Of a stretch of DNA of 64,000 bases, positions 29,035 to 37,281 are shown one piece after another (the stretch's first letter is position 1; each line of letters starts with the position of its first letter). Position numbers and translations under genes: made by a program. The notes under the pieces are model-generated. The model was not told the DNA's origin and ran no database searches. It saw nothing but the letters and a program-made list of their open reading frames with translations. This stretch comes from Streptomyces natalensis ATCC 27448 (GTDB lineage Bacteria; Actinomycetota; Actinomycetes; Streptomycetales; Streptomycetaceae), in the NCBI RefSeq assembly GCF_000935125.1, contig NZ_JRKI01000061.1, positions 310,001-374,000 on the forward strand. The letters are read 5' to 3'.

Positions 29035-29104
29035 GGGGCGTCCGGGCCCGGTGGCCGAGGCGGGGCTGCCCGGCCCGGTGGCCGAGGCGGGGCGGCCCCG
29101 CGGA

Positions 29105-30097
29105 TCAGACCTGGTACCGGTCGGCCGAAAACAGCCGGAGATTCTCGGCCACCCACTCCGACGTCCGCTTCAGCCCCTCCTCCAGCGACACCTCCGGCTC
29201 CCACCCGGCCCACCGGCGCGCCCGGGAGTTGTCCGAAAGCAGCCGCTCCACCTCGCTGCCCGAGGGCCGCAGCCGCGCCGGATCGACGACCACCTCCGCC
29301 TCCCGTCCGGAAGCCGCGATCAGCGCCTCGGCCAGCGCCCCGATCGCGATCTCCCGCCCGGTGCCGAGATTGACCACCTCGCCCAGCGCCCGGTCGCACT
29401 CCGCCATCGCCAAGAAGCCCGCGGCCGTGTCCGTGACATAGGTGAAGTCCCGGGTCGGGGTGAGCGAGCCGAGCCTGATCTGCCGGGCTCCGGAGTGCAG
29501 TTGGGCCAGGATCGTGGGGATCACGGCGCGCGCCGACTGCCGCGGGCCGTAGGTGTTGAACGGCCGCACGACCGTCACCGGCAGCTCGAAGGCGTGCCAG
29601 TGCGACAGCGCCATCATGTCGGCGCCGATCTTCGAGGCGGAGTACGGCGACTGGGGCTGCAACGGATGGTCCTCGCCGATCGGCGCGGTCCGCGCGGTCC
29701 CGTAGACCTCGCTGGTGGAGGTGTGCACCAGGCGGCGGACGGCGTGCCGGCGGCAGGCCTCGGCGACGTTCTCCGTACCGACGACATTCGTCTGGACGTA
29801 GGCGCCGGGCGAGTCGTAGCTGTACGGAATCCCGATCAGCGCCGCCAGATGAAAGACGGTGTCACAGCCGGCAACGGCGTCGCTCACCCGGCCCGCGTCG
29901 CGGACGTCGCCCGCGAGCATCTCGACCTCGTGCATCCGGTGGGCGAGATATCCCTTCTCGGCATACGGCTTGTAGTGGACCAGGGCGCGGACCTGCGCGC
30001 CGCGCTCGACGAGCAGATCGACCAGGGTGGAGCCGATGAACCCCTCGGCCCCGGTGACCAGAACCTTGCGGCCGGACCAGTTCGTTGTCGCAGTCAT
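29105..30097 (-). CDS. NAD-dependent sugar-nucleotide epimerase/dehydratase (extended SDR)
   Basis: The 330-residue protein has the Rossmann motif VTGAEGFIGSTL, DVRD at the adenine site, the catalytic YSASK and the PFNTYGPRQSARAVIPTI substrate loop typical of extended short-chain dehydrogenases acting on UDP- or GDP-sugars. LIGIPYSYDSPGAYVQTNV resembles LegB/PseB-type 4,6-dehydratases, but substrate cannot be fixed from sequence alone. ATG 30097 has AAGGAGG upstream and overlaps the stop of the MurG-like gene by 4 bases (ATGA), so the two are co-translated and probably act on the same glycan. Confidence 0.88.
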   Translation of the reverse strand: MTATTNWSGRKVLVTGAEGFIGSTLVDLLVERGAQVRALVHYKPYAEKGYLAHRMHEVEMLAGDVRDAGRVSDAVAGCDTVFHLAALIGIPYSYDSPGAYVQTNVVGTENVAEACRRHAVRRLVHTSTSEVYGTARTAPIGEDHPLQPQSPYSASKIGADMMALSHWHAFELPVTVVRPFNTYGPRQSARAVIPTILAQLHSGARQIRLGSLTPTRDFTYVTDTAAGFLAMAECDRALGEVVNLGTGREIAIGALAEALIAASGREAEVVVDPARLRPSGSEVERLLSDNSRARRWAGWEPEVSLEEGLKRTSEWVAENLRLFSADRYQV

Positions 30098-31218
30098 GCT
30101 GCCTCCTTGAGGGCTGTGGTGTACGGGTGTGCGGCGAGCCGCAGGGTGCGCTCGGCGAGCAGTTCGGCGGCGCGGGCGTGCGGGCCGGGGTCGGCGGCCG
30201 CGCCCATGGCCGTCAGGCGGGCCGGGTCGGCGAGCAGCGGCTCGACGAGCGCGGCGAGCCGGTCGGCGGTGGTCTCGGCGTCGGCGAGGAGCAGCCCGGC
30301 GCCGGCATCCGTCAGCACCCGGGCGTTATGGGTCTGGTGGTCGCCGGGGGCGTGCGGATACGGGACCAGCACGGCGGGCACACCGACGGTGGCCAGCTCC
30401 GCGACGGTCGCCGAACCGGCCCGGCACACGACCAGATCGGCGGCCGCGTAGGCCAGGTCCATCCGGTCGAGATACGGCACGGCACGGGCGTTCGCCGCCA
30501 GCCGCCGCTCGGTCTCCTCCAGGGCCGCCGGCCCGGTCTTGACCAGCAGATGGACGTCGGCGCGGGCGGCCCAGCGGTGGGAGAGCCCGATCGCGGCCTC
30601 GGTGAGCCGGGCGGCGCCCAGGCTGCCGCCGTTGACCAGGACGAGCCGGGCGCCGTCGGGCACCCGCAGCGCGCGGCGGGCCGCGTCGCGCAGCGCGCTG
30701 CGGTCGAGCCCGGCCAGGGCCGCGGCGACCGGCATCCCGGTGGTGACCGCGCCGGGCAGATGGCCGGTGTCGAAGGCGACCGCGATATGCGGGGTGAGCC
30801 GGGAGGCGAACTTGTTGGCCCGGCCGGGCACCGCATTGGATTCATGGATCAGGCTCGGCAGCCCGGCCAGCCGCGCCCCGACGATCACCGGCGCGCTCGG
30901 GTAGCCGCCCATGCCGACGGCCACCTGGGCGCGCTGGTCCTTGAGGATGGCCCGGCACTGGGCGCCCGCACGCAGCAGCGCGGCCGGCAGCAGATAGCGC
31001 CGGGCGCCGAGCGCCGGATCGAAGGGGATCATGTCGACGGTGTGCAGCCGGTAACCGGCCTGCGGTATCAGCCGGGTCTCCAGGCCCCGTTCGGTCCCGA
31101 CGAACGAGATCACCGCATCGGGCACCGCGCGACGCAGCGCGTCGGCGAGGGCGAGCCCCGGGTAGATGTGGCCGCCGGTGCCGCCCGCACCGATCACGAC
31201 GGAGAGTGGTGTGCGCAT
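30094..31218 (-). CDS. MurG-like UDP-N-acetylglucosamine transferase
   Basis: The 374-residue GT-B protein (GT28) shares the MurG motifs: G-loops GAGGTGGHIYPGLALADAL and NGGSLGAARLTE, the acceptor-side HESNAVPGRANKFAS, and the UDP-sugar motif YPHAPGDHQTHNA. MurG adds GlcNAc to lipid I; true murG sits in the dcw cluster, which is not here, so this is most likely a paralogue. ATG 31218 gives MRTPLSVVIGAGGTGG; GTG 31227 is possible. Neither has a strong ribosome site. It is divergent from a two-component pair with a direct-repeat motif between, and is followed by a sugar-nucleotide epimerase. Confidence 0.85.
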   Translation of the reverse strand: MRTPLSVVIGAGGTGGHIYPGLALADALRRAVPDAVISFVGTERGLETRLIPQAGYRLHTVDMIPFDPALGARRYLLPAALLRAGAQCRAILKDQRAQVAVGMGGYPSAPVIVGARLAGLPSLIHESNAVPGRANKFASRLTPHIAVAFDTGHLPGAVTTGMPVAAALAGLDRSALRDAARRALRVPDGARLVLVNGGSLGAARLTEAAIGLSHRWAARADVHLLVKTGPAALEETERRLAANARAVPYLDRMDLAYAAADLVVCRAGSATVAELATVGVPAVLVPYPHAPGDHQTHNARVLTDAGAGLLLADAETTADRLAALVEPLLADPARLTAMGAAADPGPHARAAELLAERTLRLAAHPYTTALKEAA

Positions 31219-31241
31219 GGCCGCCACGCTCGCGAAGTGCC

Positions 31242-31263
31242 CTAAGAAGCTTCTAAGAGAGGT
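31242..31263. promoter_or_regulatory. 11-bp direct repeat, probable OmpR-family regulator box
   Basis: CTAAGAAGCTT (31242-31252) and CTAAGAGAGGT (31253-31263) are adjacent; the first six bases are identical. Eleven-base spacing of direct repeats is the hallmark of OmpR/PhoB-class response regulators. The site is 24 bases from the MurG-like start and 19 from the response regulator start, so it can control both. Confidence 0.55.
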
Positions 31264-31281
31264 GTTTGGCAGCCTGTGTCC

Positions 31282-32025
31282 ATGCCGTCCACACCCCGGT
31301 CCCCCGCGCCCCGTCCCCCGGCGCCCCCGTCCCCCGCGCCCCGGATCCTCGTCGTCGATGACGAGCCGGAGGTGCGCGCCGCCGTCGAGGACGGACTCGC
31401 CGTCGAAGGCTACGAGGTACGCGGCGCCGCCGACGGCCTGGCGGCGCTGTCCGAGGTCGCCGCCTGGCAGCCGGACGCCCTCGTCCTGGACGTCATGATG
31501 CCGGTCCTGGACGGTCTGGCCGTCTGCCGCCGGCTGCGCGCGCTGGACGACCGTACGCCCATCCTCGTCCTGACCGCGCTGGATTCGGTCAGCGAACGCG
31601 TCGACGGCCTGGATGCCGGGGCCGACGACTATCTGGTCAAGCCCTTCGCGCTGGACGAACTCCTCGCCCGGCTACGGGCCCTGCTGCGCCGGGCCGCCGC
31701 CCCCGTCGCCGACGACGCCACCCTGGCCTTCGGCGATCTGGTGGTCGACCCGCGCACCCGCAGCGGCCACCGGGCGGGCCGCCCCCTGGAGTTCAGCCGC
31801 ACCGAGTGGGCGCTGCTGGAACTGCTGCTGCTCCACCCGGGCCAGATCATGCCGCGCGAGGTGATCCTGGAACGCGTCTGGGGGCACGACTTCGGGCCCG
31901 ACTCCAACTCGCTGGCCGTCTACATCGGTTATCTGCGCCGCAAACTCGAAGCGGGCGGCGAGCCCCGCATCGTCCACACCGTCCACGGCATCGGCTACCG
32001 CCTGGACCGGGCGGAGGAGGCATGA
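31282..32025 (+). CDS. OmpR-family response regulator
   Basis: The 247-residue protein has a Pro-rich start, a receiver domain (VVDDEPEVR acidic pair, LVLDVMMPVLDG phospho-acceptor, YLVKPFALDEL Lys) and a winged-helix DNA-binding domain (FSRTEWALLELLLLHPGQIMPREVILERVWG...YIGYLRRKLEAGGEPRIVHTVHGIGYRL). ATG 31282 is used; GTG 31276 would add two residues. It overlaps the kinase gene by 4 bases (ATGA). The divergent MurG-like and epimerase genes are its likely targets, inferred from position and the direct repeat at 31242. Confidence 0.92.
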   Translation: MPSTPRSPAPRPPAPPSPAPRILVVDDEPEVRAAVEDGLAVEGYEVRGAADGLAALSEVAAWQPDALVLDVMMPVLDGLAVCRRLRALDDRTPILVLTALDSVSERVDGLDAGADDYLVKPFALDELLARLRALLRRAAAPVADDATLAFGDLVVDPRTRSGHRAGRPLEFSRTEWALLELLLLHPGQIMPREVILERVWGHDFGPDSNSLAVYIGYLRRKLEAGGEPRIVHTVHGIGYRLDRAEEA

Positions 32026-33428
32026 CGGGCCGGCGCGGGCTCGGCGGACGCTGGGTGCGCCGTCGGCCGTTGCGTACCCGGCTGGCGCTGGCCGCCTCCG
32101 CGGCCGTGGCGCTGGTCGCGCTCGGTGCCTGCGCCGCGGCCTTCGTCATCATCCGCTACGAGATGACCCGCCAGCTCGACCGCAGTCTGGTCCAGACGGC
32201 CGCCCAGGAGGCCCGGCACACCCGCGGCTGGGGCCCGACCCCGGCCGACGCCTCCTGCCAGTACCAGGCCACCTCCTGCGTCCAGATCGTCCCCGCCGAC
32301 GCCACCAAGGACCCCCGCGACGGCTACCGTGTCCTGCCGGTCACCCCCGCCACCCGCGGGGTCGCCGCCGGCCGGCGCACCGCGTACTACAGCAAACTCA
32401 CGGTCGCCGGACAGCCCGTCCGGATGTACACCAGCCGCGTCCCCGGCGAACGCGAGGCGCTCCAGGTGGCGCTGCGCTCGGACACCGTCGAGCGCAGCGT
32501 GACACAGGCGGCCTGGGCGCTGTCCGCGGTCGGCGCCGCCGGTGTCCTGCTGGCCGCCGCGCTCGGCTACGGCGTGTCCCGTACCGGCCTGGCCCCGGTC
32601 GCCCGCCTGACCGCCACCGCCGAACGCATCGCCGCCACCCGCGACCCACGCCACCGCATCGAGCTCCCGGCCGGACCCCCGGCCCGCGAGGACGAGGTCA
32701 CCCGCCTCGCCGCCACCTTCAACACCATGCTCACCGCCCTGGAGCAGTCCGTCACCGCCCAGCGCCGCCTGGTCGCCGACGCCTCCCACGAGCTGCGCAC
32801 CCCACTGACCGCCCTGCGCACGAACGCCGAACTCCTGGCCCGCGCCGACCGGCTGACCGACGCCCAGCGCGACCGCGCCGCCGGGGCACTGGGCCGTCAG
32901 CTGCGCGAGGTCACCACCCTGGTCAACGACCTGATCGAACTCGCCCGCGACGAGGAACCGCAGCCCCTGGTGGAACAGGTACGCCCGGCCGCCCTCCTGG
33001 AACACGCCCTCGCCGCGGCCCGCGAACACTGGCCGCAGATCGCCTTCTCCGCCCGCATCGACCCGGCCGCGGCCGCCGTGGCCGTCCCCGGCGTCCCGCC
33101 CCGCCTCGCCCGGCTGCTGTCCAACCTGCTCGACAACGCCGCGAAGTTCTCCCCGCCGGGCGCCTCTGTCGACACCGAACTCGCCCTCACCTCAGGCGCG
33201 TTGGACCTGACCGTACGCGACCACGGCCCCGGCATCGCGGCCGAGGACCTCCCCCATGTCTTCGACCGCTTCTACCGCGCCGAGGCGGCCCGCGCCCTGC
33301 CCGGCTCCGGCCTGGGCCTGGCCATGGCCCGCCAGATCGCCCGTGCCCACGGCGCCGAACTCACCGCGGAACGGGCGCCCGGGGGCGGGGCGCTGTTCCG
33401 GCTGCGGGTGCCGGTGGCGCAGCCGTAG
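32022..33428 (+). CDS. HAMP-containing sensor histidine kinase
   Basis: The 468-residue kinase has an N-terminal membrane helix (LALAASAAVALVALGACAAAFVII), an extracytoplasmic domain of about 110 residues with two Cys (ADASCQYQATSC), a second helix (AAWALSAVGAAGVLLAAALGYGV), a HAMP linker, the H box ASHELRTPLTALRTNAE, N box NLLDNAAKFSPP, and G boxes DHGPGI and GSGLGLAMA. The pair of closely spaced Cys may form a disulphide in the sensor. It is co-translated with the regulator upstream and ends 49 bases from the convergent icmA stop. Confidence 0.92.
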   Translation: MTGRRGLGGRWVRRRPLRTRLALAASAAVALVALGACAAAFVIIRYEMTRQLDRSLVQTAAQEARHTRGWGPTPADASCQYQATSCVQIVPADATKDPRDGYRVLPVTPATRGVAAGRRTAYYSKLTVAGQPVRMYTSRVPGEREALQVALRSDTVERSVTQAAWALSAVGAAGVLLAAALGYGVSRTGLAPVARLTATAERIAATRDPRHRIELPAGPPAREDEVTRLAATFNTMLTALEQSVTAQRRLVADASHELRTPLTALRTNAELLARADRLTDAQRDRAAGALGRQLREVTTLVNDLIELARDEEPQPLVEQVRPAALLEHALAAAREHWPQIAFSARIDPAAAAVAVPGVPPRLARLLSNLLDNAAKFSPPGASVDTELALTSGALDLTVRDHGPGIAAEDLPHVFDRFYRAEAARALPGSGLGLAMARQIARAHGAELTAERAPGGGALFRLRVPVAQP

Positions 33429-33477
33429 CGCGCAACGGGGCCCTTCAGAATCCGGCCTGACCCCGGTCAGAACCCGG

Positions 33478-35178
33478 TCAGAACCCGGCCGGTTCCGTGT
33501 ACACGCCCCACTCGTCCCGCAGCACCCCGCAGATCTCGCCCAGGGTGGCCTCCGCGCGGACCGCGTCCAGCATCGGCTCGATCATGTTGCCGCCGTTGCG
33601 GGCGGCGGCCAGCATGCCGTCCAGGGCGGAGCGCACCCGGGCGTCGTCGCGGGCCGACTTGCGGTCCGCCAGGACGCGTACCTGCTCGCGCTCGACCTCA
33701 TGGCTGACCCGCAGGATCTCCAGGTCGCCGGTGACCGAACCATGGTGGCAGTTGACGCCCACGACCCGCTTGTCGCCCTTTTCCAGCGCCTGCTGATACC
33801 GGAAGGCGGATTCGGCGATCTCGCCGGTGAACCAGCCGTCCTCGATGCCGCGCAGGATCCCGGAGGTGATCGGACCGATCGGATGCCGGCCGTCCGGCAC
33901 CGCCCGGGCGCCGCGTTCCCTGATCCGGTCGAAGATCTTCTCGGCGTCGGCCTCGATCCGGTCCGTCAGCTGCTCGATGAACCACGAACCGCCCAGCGGA
34001 TCGGCCACATTGGCGACCCCGGTCTCCTCCATCAGCACCTGCTGCGTACGCAGCGCGATCTCCGCGGCCTGCTCGGAGGGCAGCGCGAGGGTCTCGTCCA
34101 GCGCGTTGGTGTGCAGCGAGTTGGTCCCGCCGAGCACGGCCGCGAGGGCCTCGACGGCCGTACGGACGACGTTGTTGTACGGCTGCTGCGCGGTCAGCGA
34201 GACACCCGCGGTCTGTGTGTGGAACCGCAGCCACTGCGCCTTGTCCGTCGTGGCGCCGTACACCTCCTTCATCCAGCGGGCCCAGATCCGGCGCGCGGCG
34301 CGGAACTTGGCGATCTCCTCGAAGAAATCGAGATGCGCATCGAAGAAGAAGCTCAGCCCCGGCGCGAAGACATCGACATCGAGCCCGCGCGACAGCCCCA
34401 GCTCCACATAGCCGAACCCGTCCGCGAGGGTGTACGCCAGCTCCTGCGCGGCCGTCGCCCCCGCCTCACGGATGTGATAGCCGGAGACCGAAAGCGGCTT
34501 GTACGCGGGGATGTCGCGCGCGCAGTGCTCCATCAGGTCGCCGATCAGACGCAGATGGGGCTCGGGCTGGAAGAGCCACTCCTTCTGCGCGATGTACTCC
34601 TTGAAGATGTCCGTCTGGAGGGTGCCGTTGAGGACCGCCGGGTCCACGCCCTGCCGCTCCGCCGCCACCAGGTACATGCAGAAGACCGGGACGGCCGGCC
34701 CGGAGATCGTCATGGACGTGGTGACCTCGCCCAGCGGGATGTCCTTGAAGAGGACCTCCATATCGGCGGCGGAGTCGATGGCGACCCCGCAGTGGCCGAC
34801 CTCGCCGAGCGAGCGCGGGTCGTCGGAGTCCCGCCCCATCAGCGTCGGCATGTCGAAGGCGACGGACAGGCCGCCGCCGCCCGCCTTGAGGATCATCTTG
34901 TAGCGCTCGTTGGTCTGCTCGGCGTTGCCGAAGCCCGCGAACTGGCGGATCGTCCACGTACGGCCGCGGTAGCCGGTCGGGTACAGCCCGCGGGTGAAGG
35001 GGTACTCACCGGGCCAGCCGATCCGCTCGAAGCCTTCGACGCTGTCGCCGGGCCGGGGGCCGTAGACCGGCTCGACCGGATCGCCGGAGAGCGTGCTGAA
35101 GTCCGCATCGCGCTTCCGTGCGGAGTCGTACCGAGCCTGCCAGCGGCGGCGGCCCTCATCGATCGCGTGAGCGTCCAT
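33478..35178 (-). CDS. icmA: isobutyryl-CoA mutase large subunit IcmA
   Basis: IcmA with the small cobalamin-binding IcmB rearranges isobutyryl-CoA and n-butyryl-CoA, using adenosylcobalamin. At 566 residues it equals known IcmA and lacks the C-terminal B12-binding domain of methylmalonyl-CoA mutase. The two specificity residues are as in isobutyryl-CoA mutase: Phe80 (TIRQFAGFG, Tyr in methylmalonyl-CoA mutase) and Gln198 (EYIAQKEW, Asn in methylmalonyl-CoA mutase). ATG 35178 sits 10 bases from a perfect 20-bp palindrome. No icmB is in the window. The product supplies butyryl-CoA or isobutyryl-CoA for valine catabolism and polyketide precursors. Confidence 0.93.
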   Translation of the reverse strand: MDAHAIDEGRRRWQARYDSARKRDADFSTLSGDPVEPVYGPRPGDSVEGFERIGWPGEYPFTRGLYPTGYRGRTWTIRQFAGFGNAEQTNERYKMILKAGGGGLSVAFDMPTLMGRDSDDPRSLGEVGHCGVAIDSAADMEVLFKDIPLGEVTTSMTISGPAVPVFCMYLVAAERQGVDPAVLNGTLQTDIFKEYIAQKEWLFQPEPHLRLIGDLMEHCARDIPAYKPLSVSGYHIREAGATAAQELAYTLADGFGYVELGLSRGLDVDVFAPGLSFFFDAHLDFFEEIAKFRAARRIWARWMKEVYGATTDKAQWLRFHTQTAGVSLTAQQPYNNVVRTAVEALAAVLGGTNSLHTNALDETLALPSEQAAEIALRTQQVLMEETGVANVADPLGGSWFIEQLTDRIEADAEKIFDRIRERGARAVPDGRHPIGPITSGILRGIEDGWFTGEIAESAFRYQQALEKGDKRVVGVNCHHGSVTGDLEILRVSHEVEREQVRVLADRKSARDDARVRSALDGMLAAARNGGNMIEPMLDAVRAEATLGEICGVLRDEWGVYTEPAGF

Positions 35179-35188
35179 ACCTTCGAAT

Positions 35189-35208
35189 TTACTAGGACGT
35201 CCTAGTAA
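35189..35208. promoter_or_regulatory. perfect 20-bp palindrome upstream of icmA
   Basis: TTACTAGGACGTCCTAGTAA reads the same on both strands and lies 10 bases before the icmA start, so a bound protein would block transcription or initiation. I do not know which regulator recognises it. Confidence 0.7.
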
Positions 35209-35329
35209 TTGTCGATGGGAGCGGGCGACGAGTCTGCGAGGGTGATCGGACGACTACGCAACGCAAACGCGCCCGTCCCCCACAGGGGCGGGCGCGTCGG
35301 ACGAGAGCGGAAGCGGAAGGCGGCCGGCC

Positions 35330-35662
35330 TCAGGCCTTGACCGGCTGCGGCGCGGCCTCGGCGAGCTGCGGCTCGACCTCGCGGACGACCTGGCGCTCGA
35401 CGAAGAAGGCGGCCGTCGGGATCGTCCCGGCGACCAGCACCCACAGCAGCTTGCCGAACGGCCACTTGGCCTTGGAGCCCAGGTCGAAGGCGAACACCAG
35501 GTAGATGATGTAGAGCACGCCGTGGATCTGGGAGACGACGAGGGTCAGGTCCTTGCCCATCCCGAAGCCGTACTTGAAAACCATGCAGGTGCAGAGCACG
35601 AGGAGCATCACGGCGGTGATGTAGGCCATCGCCCGGTATCGGGTCAGGACACTTCGCTTCAT
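35330..35662 (-). CDS. DUF3817 domain-containing membrane protein
   Basis: The 110-residue protein has three probable membrane helices (AYITAVMLLVLCTCMVFKYGF, VVSQIHGVLYIIYLVFAFDLG, LLWVLVAGTIPTAAFFVERQV). The QIHGVLYIIYLVFAFDL and KWPFGKLLWVLVAGTIP motifs fit DUF3817, an actinobacterial integral membrane family of unknown role. ATG 35662 is the best start. A second member lies at 36714-37067 on the other side of a MarR gene. Confidence 0.85.
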   Translation of the reverse strand: MKRSVLTRYRAMAYITAVMLLVLCTCMVFKYGFGMGKDLTLVVSQIHGVLYIIYLVFAFDLGSKAKWPFGKLLWVLVAGTIPTAAFFVERQVVREVEPQLAEAAPQPVKA

Positions 35663-35726
35663 GCCCCGAGCGTAACCGCCCGTTCCGGGGCGATCTTCGC
35701 CACCCCCCGCCCCGGGCACGGCCCCG

Positions 35727-36248
35727 CTACTCCTCGCCCTGGCCCTCCGTGAAGTCCGCCGCCGCCACCCGCAGCGGCCGCAGCATCGCGAAGATCTCGG
35801 CGCACTCCTCGGCGTCGTACGCACCGAGCCCGAAGTCCATGGCCATCAGGTCATGGGTGGCCGCATCGCACACCTTGCGGCCCTTTTCGGTGATGGAGGC
35901 GAGGGTGCCGCGGCCGTCGTTGGGGTTGGGGCGCTTGGCCACCAGACCGGACTTCACCAGGCGGTCGACGGTGTTGGTCACCGAGGTCGGGTGCACCATC
36001 AGCCGCTCGCCGATCTTGGACATCGGCAGCTCACCGGCCTTGGAGAAGGTCAGCAGCACCAGCGCCTCATACCGCGCGAAGGTCAGGCCGTACGGCTTGA
36101 CCACGGCGTCCACCTCGGACAGCAGAATCTGTTGGGCCCGCATGATCGAGGTGATCGCGGCCATCGAGGGCACGGCACCCCATCGCTGCCGCCACAACTC
36201 GTCGGCACGCGCGATGGGGTCAAAGGCAAGGCTGAGCGGCTTCGACAC
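35727..36248 (-). CDS. MarR-family transcriptional regulator
   Basis: The 173-residue protein has a winged helix-turn-helix (about 45-115; LTFARYEALVLLTFSKAGELPMSKIGERLMVHPTSVTNTVDRLVKSGLVAKRPNPNDGRG) flanked by dimerisation helices. GTG 36248 is preceded by TAGGGT (36256-36261 on the minus strand) at 7 bases, the layout of a leaderless promoter. Effector and targets are unknown; the neighbouring DUF3817 genes and icmA are candidates by position. Confidence 0.9.
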   Translation of the reverse strand: MSKPLSLAFDPIARADELWRQRWGAVPSMAAITSIMRAQQILLSEVDAVVKPYGLTFARYEALVLLTFSKAGELPMSKIGERLMVHPTSVTNTVDRLVKSGLVAKRPNPNDGRGTLASITEKGRKVCDAATHDLMAMDFGLGAYDAEECAEIFAMLRPLRVAAADFTEGQGEE

Positions 36249-36255
36249 GTCTGCG

Positions 36256-36261
36256 ACCCTA
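36256..36261 (-). promoter_or_regulatory. probable -10 hexamer TAGGGT of the leaderless marR message
   Basis: On the minus strand TAGGGT is followed by 7 bases and then GTG at 36248. Confidence 0.55.
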
Positions 36262-36340
36262 CCGGTCGGTCATATCGTGGGCAGCCCTGTCTCATTTTTC
36301 GGTCCCCCCGAATCACGGGTCCGCTGCGCTTGGCTTGGGC

Positions 36341-36713
36341 CCCACGTTTTCGGCTTCCCCGCCGTGGGGGTTTGTCGCCGTTGCGCCTGCGGCCCGTTCG
36401 CTGCGCTTTACCTGAGCCGACGGTTCGGCTTTCCCGTCGTTGCGCCTGCGGCGGGCGTTGCCGCTGGCGCGGGGCTGTCCGGCAGCGGCACCGGACCTAC
36501 ACGGCTCCGCCGCTACGGACCGGCACCTCCCCGTTGGGGGTGGAAACAGACGGTGGGGGCGGACCACCGGCCTTTTACCCCCCACCGTCGGGAGGGGCCG
36601 CGCCGCAGGACGAAGTCCGGAGGCGTGGCACCGCACCCGTACAACCCACGCCCGCCGCAGGCGCAACGGCGAACACCCCCCACGGCGGGAAAGCCGACAA
36701 CGTGGGGAGAAAC
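36341..36713. repeat. imperfect palindromic interspersed repeat, copy B
   Basis: This is the second copy of the element at 8641-9081. The left arm begins CCCACGTTTTCGGCTTCCCC and the right arm ends GAAAGCCGACAACGTGGGGA, its near inverse. Inner GACGAAGTCCGGAG at 36608-36621 matches copy A. Here the arm that is at the right in copy A (GCGTTGCCGCTGGCGCGGGG) is at the left, so the copy is in the opposite orientation. The left arm holds a partial internal duplication (second CGGCTTTCCCG at about 36427). The right end touches the DUF3817 stop codon at 36714. The rest of the 36249-36713 gap holds only the marR promoter. Confidence 0.8.
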
Positions 36714-37067
36714 CTAGAGCGAAGCGACGACGCCTTCCTTGCGCGCCCGGGCCGCGATCACGCCCGCCTCCTCCTCGCGCCGCAGCACCCGGTCCCCGTA
36801 GAGCCCGCCGAACGGCACGATCGCGAGGACGAAGAAGAAGGCGACGCGCTTGAAGGGCCACTTGGTGCGGTTCCACAGGTCGAGCAGCAGCACCACGTAC
36901 GTGATGAACAGCACGCCGTGGACCAGGCCGAGCGGCATCACCAGGGCGTCGTAGCCGAAGGCCAGACGGAATCCGGTACCGAAGATCAGCAGCGCCGGGA
37001 AGGAGATGGCCTCCGGGATGGATGCCAGGCGCAGTCGGTGCAGGGCGGCGGCGGTCTTGATGTCCAC
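36714..37067 (-). CDS. DUF3817 domain-containing membrane protein (second paralogue)
   Basis: The 117-residue protein has three probable helices (ISFPALLIFGTGFRLAFGYD, MPLGLVHGVLFITYVVLLLDLW, VAFFFVLAIVPFGGLYGDRVL) and the DUF3817 motifs GLVHGVLFITYVVLLLDLW and TKWPFKRVAF. GTG 37067 is chosen, giving VDIKTAAALHRLRLAS. The stop codon directly abuts palindromic repeat B. It is related to the 35330-35662 product but with a longer N-terminus. Function is unknown. Confidence 0.83.
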   Translation of the reverse strand: MDIKTAAALHRLRLASIPEAISFPALLIFGTGFRLAFGYDALVMPLGLVHGVLFITYVVLLLDLWNRTKWPFKRVAFFFVLAIVPFGGLYGDRVLRREEEAGVIAARARKEGVVASL

Positions 37068-37268
37068 GGGAACCTCGTCAGTACGGCGGGCGGAGGCGGC
37101 AAACGGCTTGTGCAAGAGTTCACAAGCGCCGGTCCATTGTGACAGCCGTCCGGACGATCACCGCGGGCGGGTCCGGCAAGCCCGGCTCCGACGCCACCCG
37201 GCCCTCCGGACCCGGACAGATCGCCCTCGCACGGCCAAAAGGGCCTGCCGCATGCCGTGCGGGCCGAC

Positions 37269-37274
37269 TACGGT
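37269..37274 (+). promoter_or_regulatory. probable -10 hexamer TACGGT of the leaderless AIM24 operon
   Basis: TACGGT is followed by 7 bases and then GTG 37282; no ribosome site is present, so the operon message probably starts at the codon. Confidence 0.5.
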
Positions 37275-37281
37275 CTGATCC

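Noticed and set aside
30094-31218. The housekeeping murG
   Set aside because: No mur, fts or dcw genes are adjacent. The gene pairs with a sugar-nucleotide epimerase and a two-component system, so a paralogue is more likely, although motif residues are intact.
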